Below the pieces are notes generated by a model. It was not told the DNA's origin, made no database searches, and was given only the letters and a program-made list of their open reading frames with translations. This document shows positions 24,051 to 33,100 of a DNA stretch of 33,159 bases, in pieces (positions within the stretch are counted from its first letter, which is position 1; the number at the start of each line of letters is the position of its first letter). Where the stretch lies: NCBI GenBank assembly GCA_913042885.1, contig CAJWLW010000018.1, forward strand, positions 1 to 33,159. The letters are read 5' to 3'. The stretch is from an uncultured Lentisphaeria bacterium (GTDB taxonomy: Bacteria; Verrucomicrobiota; Lentisphaeria; JABSQK01; CAJWLW01). A program made the position numbers and the translations under genes.

Positions 24051-24196
24051 CAACTCTGAAGCCGATGCGGGAACCGGATGAGAAACGGCACGAGGCCCCA
24101 CTTCGGTGTCGTTACTTCGATGGGGTAAAGTTGAAACCCCTCACCCAATTCGAGGACGCCGATCAGGGCGTCAATGTCGCTCTCGCCGTTGTGCAT
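24050..24196 (-). CDS. 48-residue ORF coupled to the FtsX-fusion gene
   Basis: An ORF MHNGESDIDALIGVLELG...FPHRLQS starting at ATG 24196 and ending TGA at 24050-24052, overlapping the A of the next gene's ATG. It has no ribosome binding site and no recognised family. It may be a leader or coupling peptide, or the tail of a decayed upstream gene; in another frame just upstream the sequence CGDGEIYFNR might belong to it. The overlap supports the start chosen for the FtsX gene. Confidence 0.35.
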   Translation of the reverse strand: MHNGESDIDALIGVLELGEGFQLYPIEVTTPKWGLVPFLIRFPHRLQS

Positions 24197-24460
24197 AGGT
24201 CAGCGATTGAAATAGATTTCACCGTCACCGCAGCTCGACTCGGTGGCGGCGTTTGTGGGAAAGCAGCATCTCTGGTTGCGGGCGAAGTCCGCTTTAGTGT
24301 GTTGTTCTTGTTCTGTGCAAATTAACCATAGGTGAATTAAATTACGAGTTGTTGTTGAATGAACATGGATCGACGGTATCTCCAGCATTCAAATTATCGC
24401 ACCCGCGTAATTCCAGAACATTTTTTCGTTGTCGCTTTGTAAGCGTCTAAGAAATCGAAA
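24197..24460. promoter_or_regulatory. AT-richer control region between FtsX operon and sialidase-like fragment
   Basis: A gap of about 264 bases with clearly lower GC than the genes on each side, as expected for divergent promoters. It carries, on the minus strand at 24276-24295, the second copy of the 20-bp motif AAAGCGGACTTCGCCCGCAA. No unambiguous -35/-10 pair could be picked by eye, and no convincing gene is present. Confidence 0.4.
24276..24295 (-). promoter_or_regulatory. Candidate operator, copy 2 of the 20-bp dispersed motif
   Basis: On the minus strand this reads AAAGCGGACTTCGCCCGCAA, identical to 8898-8917 except for one central base. It sits about 225 bases upstream of the FtsX-fusion start, in the same orientation to its downstream gene as copy 1 is to the glycosidase at 9069. 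A shared regulator is an inference. Confidence 0.35.
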
Positions 24461-24652
24461 ATGCAGATTCGTGATTTCAGGCGAGTATTTATTTATCACT
24501 CACCGCAGTATCCCGGTTTCACCTCGTGGTGTGGACTGTGGACGATGCCGGACGAGAGCGTCATGCTCTCCTGCCACGAGGCCACGGGTCCGATTTACGG
24601 ACGGCCGAAGGCGCCGCCGGACGTGCGTGCGGCTCTGGACTGGCCGCCGCCG
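24461..24652 (+). pseudogene. Truncated N-terminus of a sialidase-like gene
   Basis: From ATG 24461 the frame reads IYHSPQYPGFTSWCGLW, MPDESVMLSCHEATGP, GRPKAPPDVRAALDWPPP. This resembles the opening blade of sialidase/BNR-type proteins, which go on to Asp boxes such as LRSxDGGxTW. Here the similarity ends at about 24652, where the sequence becomes the reverse strand of another truncated gene. No Asp box follows, and the frame ends at 24727 without propeller sequence. The fragment is too short to fold as a propeller. Identification rests on my memory of family patterns, so confidence is moderate. Confidence 0.5.
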
Positions 24653-24872
24653 TTTTTACGACCTCCCCGGCGTCCTGGCGGAGTCGAATCTTTACAGCAG
24701 CGGCCGGTAGCTCAACCTTACTCATGATACTGATCTGCTTCGGCAGCGGGATCACACAATGGAGCCACTGCGCTTCTTCTTGCTTGGAGACCTTCACTGC
24801 CATTGCGCTTTGGGCCAGAGCAAGAATCAGTAGCGTAGAGATAAAACTGGTGATCGGTTTATTCGCTTTCAT
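24642..24872 (-). pseudogene. Truncated secreted GH20-like N-terminus, paralogue of the right-edge gene
   Basis: From ATG 24872, with GGGATAAGG upstream and 15 bases after the lyase-like gene, the frame gives a clear signal peptide (MKANKPITSFISTLLILALA then QSAMA) followed by VIPLPKQISIMSKVELPAA and VKIRLRQDAGEVVKTAA. The last 23 residues align without gaps to the start of the gene at the right edge (EVPAKEVKITVRRGASD then TEKTGA), with 11 identities. After about residue 76 the likeness stops at 24642-24652; the remaining frame to 24561 is Pro/Arg-rich noise. It is therefore the beginning of a GH20-like secreted enzyme that lost its catalytic part. It closes the 33159-24888 operon. Confidence 0.6.
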
Positions 24873-24887
24873 CGACCTTATCCCTTC

Positions 24888-27800
24888 TCACCTGCCACCG
24901 TAAAGAGCCACCTCGCCGCCGGAAGTGGTCGCCAGAACCGCTCCATGCTTTGCGACAGCAAGATGGTCAATAGGGCCGGGCAGATGACCGCGTCCGATAA
25001 TTTTGCCATCGCCGTTCAGAACGAAAAGCTTGCCGTTAACCGTCCCCGTCCAGATTTCCTGCCCGGCGCCGACGGGGCGGGCCGCCAGGGCCATCACGGC
25101 TTGCTCGACATCGGCGTTGAACAGTTTCTCCTTGGCATAAAGTGCGGGCGGCTCGAGACCCGATGGCGGGGTACCATCGAAGGCCTGCACTTGTCCCATT
25201 TCTGTGCCCACGATTATCTCGACCTTGCCATCACCGTCAAGGTCCGCACCCACCATCGCATTCGCCCCCGAGCCGACATTGCAGTACCAGATTCTTACTC
25301 GTTCGGAGCCGAAGTTGTTGTAATACCCGAGTTGCAGTCTGAAAGCGTCGGAAGCGATCGCAAACTCGTCTTTGCCGTCGCCGTCAACGTCAGCGACCAA
25401 GACCGTCTTCAGCGTGCTGCCACAGAAACGGTTGGGCGGTCTGCTGTGGCGCCACAGATACTTCTGCGTTTTTCCATCCCACACGTTCACAATTCTGCCG
25501 CCACCAGAGTCTCCCACACCGGCATAATCCCCAACGATTTCGTCTTTGCCATCACCCATGAGGTCGCCGACCGCCAGGGTGAAAACGCGCTCGGGTACGA
25601 CAGCATCCCAACTCTTGCCACCGGTTTCCATTTCGTTCTTGAAAATCATCTTGCCTTGCCGATCGAGAACATACCAACCCACCCCCACGGCCACGATCTC
25701 CGGCTGCGCGTCTCCGGTGGTGTCGGCCGGGCGTATTTCAGTGATGACGGTCCGCGTTGTGCCGTGCCCTTTCCAGGTCCACAACGGACTGCCCGTTGCG
25801 GAAAAGGCATGTACCCCGGCGGTGTCGCTGCCGGCAAGTATTTCATCACTTCCGTCACTGTCCAGATCCAGTGCGCACAGTGCATAGACCCTTCCGGGCA
25901 TCTTCATCTCGGCAGTGACCTTGCCGTTTTCATCCCGCAATCGGATACGCCCATCCGCCAACCCCACGGCGTAAAGCGCGCCGTTGCCGCCCGACATCAC
26001 GGCAGAGGACAGTATCCTGGCCGATTCGGTCTCCTGCCACTTTGGTTGCAAGTCGGGAGCAGGGGTGGCGGGCTTCGCTTCTTTGGTTCGGATTTGAAGC
26101 TTCCGGTCCCCGAGCGGCTCCAGAACCCACTTACTGTCATTCTCAACGCGGGCAACCCAGCTTTCTTTCTCGCCCTTCACCAGGTACCCGCCTGTCGCCA
26201 ATTCCTGCAGATCATAGAGCAGTTTGGACGATTCATCGACGTAGAACAAATTGCAAAAAACGTGGGTATCGCCTTCCTTCAAAGGACCTGCCCATCGTCG
26301 GGCAACTTCTGTCCGGTAATAGGTCGAGCGGGAGAGGTCGGCAGCCGTTCGAGGAAAAGGATGGAGGGGCGAGGTCAGGAAGTCCCGGTAATGCCTAGGG
26401 CTCATATACTGATTCTGCCAGCCCGTGCCCGTCAGGCGGAAATGCACTTTGCCCTTGTTGTTCGGGCCGTAGTTTGCTGCCAGAATATCGTCGCCATCGA
26501 AGGCCGAACATGCAGCAAGCGACCATCTGCTTTCCAGCAGGTAGTCACCGGGTTCCTTTACGGCGATCTCATCAATGACCAGGAACCACTTGTTGGGGAC
26601 GTTGATGATGTTGCGGTACCAGTCTGTCCCGTTGTAATCCACGTAGCCGGTGCGTGTGATGCCCCATCGCGGCGTTGATTCCGCTCGTTCCAGCTTTACA
26701 AAGGCAGGTAGCGGTTGACTTTCACCGTTGCGGACAATGGCTACCGAGGTGAGATGGCGGGTGGTCTGCATGATCCATGATCCGCTGCCAATCCATCCGC
26801 GCCCGTGTGAGTAGAACTCGGTAATGGCATTACCGGAGTCGGTGCTGTAAGACCCGCCGTTCTGGCCGTTGACGTGAAGATACTGTTTCTCCTGGCCGTC
26901 GGGATCTCGGAAGACGAGAAAATCAAACGCTTTGTCATAGGGTATGTTCTTCGGACCGTGGGTCTCGACTTTCTCGTGGAAAAGCTGCGCCAGGGGCATC
27001 GTCTTTACCCAGTCGGAGCGGGTCGCTTCGGAAGGGATGTTCGGTGGCAAACGGCCATCCCAGAAGGAGCGTCCCAGCTCTCGGGTCGTCCTTTTGGGGA
27101 AACGGTAATCCGCTACCACCATACTGCCGTGGCGGCGAAGGAGGGAGCGCAGGTATTCCGGCTCATCATAAAGGTGGGCGGCCAGGTTCAACCATAGCGG
27201 ACCGTACCCGCCCCAGATCATGTAGTAGCTTCTGTTCTGCATATGTGGTTTGTCGGCAATACGTCCCAGTATATCCCTGGACAGGAAAGACGCTTCGTTT
27301 TCAGCCAGGGCATAGGCGGTGGCCGGCAACAGGCTGGCGATGGACTGATCGGTTCCTTCCATGGCCATGAAACTGGTCATCTGCGGCTTCCAGAAAGTGG
27401 CCACGTCAGCCAGCCACTGTTTCATCTCTGCAATACCGTAGTACTGCCAGAAGTAACGGGCGGCAAAGTAAAAGCCGATCGCCGATCGCGCATTGTGATT
27501 TGCCCGCGGCTCGAATCTGTCCTTCACGGAAAACACATAGGTGTCCCAGTCGGGACGCATCACATTGATCGCTTCCCACAGCTTGTTGGTAATCCACAGG
27601 CGTTCCGCATCACTGAAGGCGGGCGACTCCTCGACCAAGTCCCAGGATACCATCGGCCGGAAGAAATCGTCGGTGGCGCTGTAATAGTCGCCTCTCTCGA
27701 GCCACTCGATCAGATGTTCCTTGAAGAGGGCGGCATATGTTTCGTCTCCAGTATAAACATAAAGCATGGCCGCCTCACCAAGAAACTCCTCTGCATGCTG

Positions 27801-28442
27801 CGAATAGGTGGGCCACTCGCGCTCGGGATCGAGCGCTTCTTTGCCGCGCTCCTCGACGAACGCCTTACCTGCTCCCATTTCTACTTCAAACAGCCTGGGC
27901 AGCGTGGTCCCGTATTTCTCGATATTCGCCATCAGGCGGTCAGCGGCTTTCGCCACGCCGGCGCGATCGCTCCCGCCCGCGATCAGCAGGTTGATGCCCA
28001 GATTGTCCGGATTATGAACGGTCTGCAGCACATACCCGCCGGCCCCGGGTTGCATACCGTCCACCACCAGGTACCAGCGGAAGTAGAAATGCTTGATCAG
28101 CTTGTTATTGCCGAACTGGCCGAGGGCGATGATGTTGCCCTGCCGGCCCAGTCCTGCCATCGCCTTGCGCTCGGAAACGAGGGGCAATTTGATGCCGGTG
28201 GCGTTTTCAATCCGTTGCTGCAGGTCCTTACCCAGCTCGCCATACGCATCGCCGGCAACAATACACGCCTCAGGCTTCTGCAAATTGCCCAGGAATGTCT
28301 CCAGATGAAGGGGTTTCAGCCTGGTGATGGTGACGGCGTTTTCATTGGCCCCGGCAGACCGGGAGCAGAGGCCCAGCATCAGACAGGCGGTGATCAAAAT
28401 GAAAAACCGCATCACCTGCTCGCCCGAAGCAAAGTGGAACAT
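24888..28442 (-). CDS. Secreted polysaccharide-lyase-like protein with FG-GAP propeller
   Basis: A 1184-residue protein from ATG 28442, eight bases after AAAGGAG; the frame is open 84 bases further upstream but without a binding site. The signal peptide is MFHFASGEQVMRFFILITAC then LMLGLCSRSAGA. Residues about 40-210 look like a GH20-type N-terminal domain (ARLFEVEMG region). Residues 210-470 are an alpha/alpha-toroid like alginate or heparin lyases (AEEFLGEAAMLYVYTGDETY, EPRANHNARSAIGFYFAARY). Residues 540-790 form a heparinase II/III-type beta-sandwich (NGQNGGSYSTDSGNAITEFY). The last ~380 residues form a propeller with calcium-type loops DLDSDGSDE, DLMGDGKDE, DVDGDGKDE and DLDGDGKVE. The lyase residues His/Tyr cannot be proven. 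Periplasmic or extracellular; glycan binding or cleavage is likely. Confidence 0.78.
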   Translation of the reverse strand: MFHFASGEQVMRFFILITACLMLGLCSRSAGANENAVTITRLKPLHLETFLGNLQKPEACIVAGDAYGELGKDLQQRIENATGIKLPLVSERKAMAGLGRQGNIIALGQFGNNKLIKHFYFRWYLVVDGMQPGAGGYVLQTVHNPDNLGINLLIAGGSDRAGVAKAADRLMANIEKYGTTLPRLFEVEMGAGKAFVEERGKEALDPEREWPTYSQHAEEFLGEAAMLYVYTGDETYAALFKEHLIEWLERGDYYSATDDFFRPMVSWDLVEESPAFSDAERLWITNKLWEAINVMRPDWDTYVFSVKDRFEPRANHNARSAIGFYFAARYFWQYYGIAEMKQWLADVATFWKPQMTSFMAMEGTDQSIASLLPATAYALAENEASFLSRDILGRIADKPHMQNRSYYMIWGGYGPLWLNLAAHLYDEPEYLRSLLRRHGSMVVADYRFPKRTTRELGRSFWDGRLPPNIPSEATRSDWVKTMPLAQLFHEKVETHGPKNIPYDKAFDFLVFRDPDGQEKQYLHVNGQNGGSYSTDSGNAITEFYSHGRGWIGSGSWIMQTTRHLTSVAIVRNGESQPLPAFVKLERAESTPRWGITRTGYVDYNGTDWYRNIINVPNKWFLVIDEIAVKEPGDYLLESRWSLAACSAFDGDDILAANYGPNNKGKVHFRLTGTGWQNQYMSPRHYRDFLTSPLHPFPRTAADLSRSTYYRTEVARRWAGPLKEGDTHVFCNLFYVDESSKLLYDLQELATGGYLVKGEKESWVARVENDSKWVLEPLGDRKLQIRTKEAKPATPAPDLQPKWQETESARILSSAVMSGGNGALYAVGLADGRIRLRDENGKVTAEMKMPGRVYALCALDLDSDGSDEILAGSDTAGVHAFSATGSPLWTWKGHGTTRTVITEIRPADTTGDAQPEIVAVGVGWYVLDRQGKMIFKNEMETGGKSWDAVVPERVFTLAVGDLMGDGKDEIVGDYAGVGDSGGGRIVNVWDGKTQKYLWRHSRPPNRFCGSTLKTVLVADVDGDGKDEFAIASDAFRLQLGYYNNFGSERVRIWYCNVGSGANAMVGADLDGDGKVEIIVGTEMGQVQAFDGTPPSGLEPPALYAKEKLFNADVEQAVMALAARPVGAGQEIWTGTVNGKLFVLNGDGKIIGRGHLPGPIDHLAVAKHGAVLATTSGGEVALYGGR

Positions 28443-28597
28443 TTTTCTATCTCCTTTCACGGACATGTCGATCCTGTTTGCCCGATAAGTTAATCCAATC
28501 GCGAAAGATTTTTTTCGCAATTCCACATTTATACAAAACTACGAACGCCGCGCGAAGGGCGTTAAGTTCATCGTATAGGAATCAAAAACCAATTCAC
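28443..28597. other. Intercistronic gap with two hairpins
   Basis: 155 bases between the GHL-type gene and the lyase-like gene. Contains GCGAAA-GATTTT-TTTCGC (28501-28518) and AACGCC-GCGCGAAG-GGCGTT (28544-28563). They may process or attenuate the message; neither is a textbook terminator. The 3' end carries the AAAGGAG ribosome binding site of the lyase-like gene. Confidence 0.35.
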
Positions 28598-30070
28598 CTA
28601 TTCCTGCATATACCGGACTCGTAAGTCGAGGCCGGTCACCACGGACGTCAGCCGGCCGATGGAATGTCGACCCGGCAGGATCGTGATCTGGTTGAGTCCT
28701 TGTTTCAGCGGCGGCGCGTGAAGCGGGGCCGCAAAGGAATCGTGACTGACGCGTTCGATGTCATCGGCCGACACCTTGGTGCCGTTGACACTGATATTGA
28801 TTCCTTCAACCCGATGCATTTGCTCGACGTCAACCTTCAGCCGCAACGCTTTGAGCAGCCCGTTGTGAGCGGCCTTCTCGACATCGTCGCCGACCATGAT
28901 CTCGAATGCTGCGCCGTGAACAAGGCATTTGGGAAATGGATCGGGTCCCACGATGTAACCGCGGTTTCCCCCGTAGTCGACAATCTCAGGTTGATAGCTT
29001 TTCTCGAACCCCGCCAGGGTCTCGGGATCACCGATCTGGTTGAGCCATCCCCCGTCCAACACTTCCTTGTGCCAGTACGGAAAATTGAACAGGTATATCC
29101 CGTCTGCTCCCGTGGCCCAGAAGTTGCTCGCAATGCTGCGTATGAGCACGCCTGGATCGTGCTGCTTCGACCAGAGCTGGGCATTGTGACACAGGTAAAC
29201 CGGCACACCGCAGCGGTGGCCGAGGTCGACAATCTCACTGAACGCCGTGAAGTAGATCCAGTCTTCCGTGCTGGCAATCAGAAGATCAACCAACCCTTCG
29301 CGGAGCCAGGCCTCCACATCCAAACCGGTGCGCAGCGCCAGCCCCGGCGTTGCCGGTACGCGCACCGCCAGTAGATAAGACCGGCCGCGCTTTTCGCCGA
29401 TTTCGTTCATGACAGCTCGCACGCTGCGCATGAACCCGGTCATCGTCTCCAGGTTCTCCGCCTCCTCACCCAGTTTGAAGTACAGCGGCATGCGCATGAA
29501 ATCCAGCTCGATGCCATCCCAGTTGTATGCGCTGCAGAACTGACGGATGAAGTCAAGGCGATAGTCATGGACTTCGGGCTTGGCGAAATCGAACGCGGCC
29601 CAGAATTGATCCATGATGGACTGCTCGGGATAGCCACCGTCGTACACGGGTTGTTCGCCATCGAGGACGTGGTGGTATTTGTCGGGCCAATGCGGGTGGC
29701 CGATCACCAGCTCGGGGTGCTTCAGCTTGAAGGGCTCGGTGATGCCGTTCGAACCGCAGTGCACATCGTTCAACCGCAGCGAGCCGAATATCTCCATCCC
29801 GGCCTTGCGCGCGGCGTCGATGATGATCTCGTTGGCATCGCCAAAGACGCCGGCGCTCTGCCGTCTGTCCATGAACGGGCCGCCCGGGTACAATGTCCCG
29901 TCCTCTCTCAGCCAGCAGTCACCGTAGTTATAGAACCAACTGTCTACCTGCGTGCCGACAGACGAGTTGAAATGCGATGCCAGAAACCCTTCCACAGTCG
30001 CATCAGGGTTATTGCTCGGCTTTTCAGCAGCACCGTCGTCGTTGTAAATAATTCGCCGCCTCTTACGCAT
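28598..30070 (-). CDS. GHL-type TIM-barrel glycosidase-like protein
   Basis: A 490-residue protein from ATG 30070, preceded by AAAGGAGAGGCAG. No signal peptide. The barrel is recognisable: RIIYNDDGAAEKP at the first strand, AARKAGMEIFGSLRLNDVH, HDYRLDFIRQFCSAYNWDG then IELDFMRMPLYF (Asp185, Glu188, Asp190), RSYLLAVRVPATPGLA, and GADGIYLFNFPYWHKEVL. The D-G-I-E-L-D-F motif, with an acidic pair at a strand end, recalls GHL10/DUF187-like and GH-A-like proteins and is the likeliest catalytic site. The C-terminal ~130 residues are a beta-sandwich with a substrate-binding look (EGINISVNGTKVSADDIERV). Its neighbours are the GH20-like protein (33 bases upstream) and the lyase-like protein. Substrate unknown. 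Confidence 0.72.
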   Translation of the reverse strand: MRKRRRIIYNDDGAAEKPSNNPDATVEGFLASHFNSSVGTQVDSWFYNYGDCWLREDGTLYPGGPFMDRRQSAGVFGDANEIIIDAARKAGMEIFGSLRLNDVHCGSNGITEPFKLKHPELVIGHPHWPDKYHHVLDGEQPVYDGGYPEQSIMDQFWAAFDFAKPEVHDYRLDFIRQFCSAYNWDGIELDFMRMPLYFKLGEEAENLETMTGFMRSVRAVMNEIGEKRGRSYLLAVRVPATPGLALRTGLDVEAWLREGLVDLLIASTEDWIYFTAFSEIVDLGHRCGVPVYLCHNAQLWSKQHDPGVLIRSIASNFWATGADGIYLFNFPYWHKEVLDGGWLNQIGDPETLAGFEKSYQPEIVDYGGNRGYIVGPDPFPKCLVHGAAFEIMVGDDVEKAAHNGLLKALRLKVDVEQMHRVEGINISVNGTKVSADDIERVSHDSFAAPLHAPPLKQGLNQITILPGRHSIGRLTSVVTGLDLRVRYMQE

Positions 30071-30103
30071 CTGCCTCTCCTTTCCATCAACCGTGCAGCA
30101 TGT

Positions 30104-33100
30104 TCACTGCCCGCCCGATTGCCGGCCGCACCACTTCACCGCGTTCTCGAGTAGACGTCCTTCGGCGCCGGTCGGTGCGATTTCCGTATTGTTCGGGGCC
30201 ATTCCGGTTATCATACCGCAGGCCACATACCGGCCCTTACCGAAAGCGCCCGCTACCACTACCGGCTTGCCGCTTCGCGGCGCCTTGGCCAGCACCACGC
30301 CTTGCGGGCCGGGCTCCAGCTCAATGTGATCGTAGTAACTGTGTGACAGTTTCTGGTGCAGTTCGATCCCTTCAGTTACCGGATGTTCTTTGATCGCGAT
30401 CCATTCAGTGTCCCTCACATGTGCCACCCCCTTCGCGCAAACATCGGTGATGATCGGAGGATGGCCGCGATATCCGGCGGCGTCATGGGTAGCGACAAGT
30501 CCGCCACCGGCACGCACAAAGGCCTTGATCGCGCTGGTCATCGCTTTTCCCATCCCGGCAACGCGCTGCTGGGGAAGCACCAACACCTGGCACGGTTCTA
30601 TAGCAAGCGCTGTGGCGAACTCGACCGGCTCGGCGTCGATGTCGTCGAGCGTGCGAAGGTGGGTTAGAATGGACCCCGAGCCCCAACCGCTCTGGAGAAC
30701 GCCGACCCGCAAACCCGTGCCGGTAAACACGGGAACCTTGGATTGGGATTTCTGACGCAGCTCATCGTCTGTCAACGGCAGCAGCTTGGCGGAGATCGAT
30801 CCGGGATCCAGGTTCCTGGGTCGCAGCGCCCGCATCCAGACATCTCCTTTGCAGTACTTCATCTTGCCGTCGTGTGCCAGAGCCGAATGACCTTCAATGT
30901 CAGCGACGAGGAAATAGCGAAGGCCGGGATCGAGCCGGTCAAGGGGCAATGTGTAAATGTGCGCTTTGTTGGTGCGATATGCCGTTTGACCCTTGTGCTC
31001 GTCGATGCTCAACTCAGTCAATTGATCCGGCCTGTCTGCAGGTGCTGACGCCAATGCGGCCCGAAAGGTGTCAAGCCCATAATGGCTGCCATTCTTGAAG
31101 GTCACCTCGTAGACGCCCGTGACCAGGACCTGGTTGGTGACGTCCCACGTCGTCGTTATCCTTGCGTTCTCGTTGAAGTTCTCGCTCTTCCAGGCACCGA
31201 CCTTCTTGCGAAAGTAACTCGAGGCGTAACCGCGGATACCGAACGGGGCCAGCGCATCGCTGATCCCATACACGGTCTTACTGATCGAAGCCAGGGTTCT
31301 GCTATAGCGGTTCTTCTTACCTTTCTTGTACACCGTGAGGTCAGGGAGCGACCTTATCCATTGCTCCAACCCGTCAACGGTTTGAATCCCGGCACCACCA
31401 AGTCGTGTCAGGGCGTCCTGTACGTCGACGCGCTGGTCGTAGGTGAGCGTGGCCACGGAGGAGATCTGCGTGGCAATGAATGCGACCTCTTTCATCATCC
31501 TCACATACCCTTCAATCACCCGCGTCTCAGCGATCGTCGCCGGGTCACCGAGGCGTTTGGCGATTTTCATCGCCTTTTCGCATACCGCCAGTTCCTCGTC
31601 GAAACGCTGCATCGTCGGGAAGTACTCGAACATCCCCTTCTTTCCCAGGCCGGGATCGGCGCGGGCAGCCACCATGTCGACGAGCTTGTCGGAGTTGTTG
31701 AAGTCATACATTGCCGGACCGTAGAAGTCCCATCCCACCGGCCCGAGGAGCACGGCCCAATCGGCGAAAGCGTCGGGGTCGCGGATCCCCCGCCGCGTCG
31801 CATAGGCCGCAGCGAACGCGCGCTCGTCGCGGCCCTTGGCGTTCCACGACCACTCCGCGGCCGCGGTCACGTTGAAATCATAGAGCCGATTGCTGTACAC
31901 CGCGTAGCCGTCCAGGCATTTCAGCTTCTTGTCGACAAACTCGTTCATGCGGTACCTGATGAACTGCGGGGCCGTCCATGGTGCCACCGCACCGAAGGAC
32001 GACGTCAACTGCGGACACACGCCCAGCCATCTGCCCTTGGCCGCAAAATCGTCCAACAGGGGGTAGATCATCGGTTTCTTCAACGAGTTATAGGTTGCCC
32101 AACTGGCATAAAAGATGACACCGACGTCTTGCGGCACTTCAGCCAGCACTTTATCGTTGCTCGTATAGCTGCCTTGGGTGAGGACAATGCGTGCAAACAG
32201 CTTTGGATACTGCTTCCGCGCCATACGCCAGCCCTTGATGTAGGCCCGCGTCTCTAAGGCGTAGTGCATGTCATCACCTTCGGCGAGACACTTGTCACAT
32301 GGGCACTGGAAATGCCTACCTTCCGTCAGCCAGCAGTCAACCTCCGTGGCTCCCGCTTTCGCCAAAGCACACATGAAGTCCGCCAGCACTTCGGCCATCT
32401 TGGGCTCCGACGGGCACGGGACGATTTTCACATCCACCTCTCCCAAATCCCGCACGACCTTGCCCTTGAACTTGACTTTCCCCTTGTTGAGGTGGGGATA
32501 AACCTCAAACAGGTTCGTGTACTCACCCAGGATTGAGTAATGCGTGATGAAGGGCACCAATTTGAACGCATGACGCCGCGCGGACTCGATCCGCTCAGGG
32601 CGGATATTGGTGACGTCGCCGCGGCCGTCCTCCCGGATGTGGCATCTGATGCCGTAGACGAGCATATTCATTTTGTGGTGTGCCATCCATTCAATCTCGT
32701 CGGGTGGAAACCATGAAATCCCGCCCCATTCGCCGCGCTGCTCCATATCGGGCCAGTCGGTTACAGAAACGAGTGGGATCGTGACGTTGCCGTCACTGAA
32801 GTTGCTCTCAAGCAATTGGCACAGGGTCTGTACGGCGTAGTAGGCACCGCGCTCGTCCAATGCAGTGAGCACCAGTTGGGTATCGTTAACCGGATGAATA
32901 CGATAAGCCTGTTCTGAATTCGGCAGCCCAACCAGGTCGGCAGCACCGGGAATGGTTACATCCTCAATCTTCCCGCGCGCATCGCAGACGCCGATGAGGA
33001 TCTCGAATGCTTTCCCCTTCCCGCCGGCATCGAAGGCTCGCCCGTCGATCGTATTGCTTTTTTCTTTGAACAACCGGATCAGCTGGTCGGCGCCGGTTTT

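Noticed and set aside
24945..26678. 577-codon plus-strand frame
   Set aside because: Antisense to the FG-GAP propeller whose DxDGDGxDE loops are clearly on the minus strand.
27243..28493. 416-codon plus-strand frame
   Set aside because: Antisense to the lyase-like domain and its signal peptide.
31082..32257. 391-codon plus-strand frame
   Set aside because: Antisense to the GH20-like gene, with composition typical of reverse-strand shadows.
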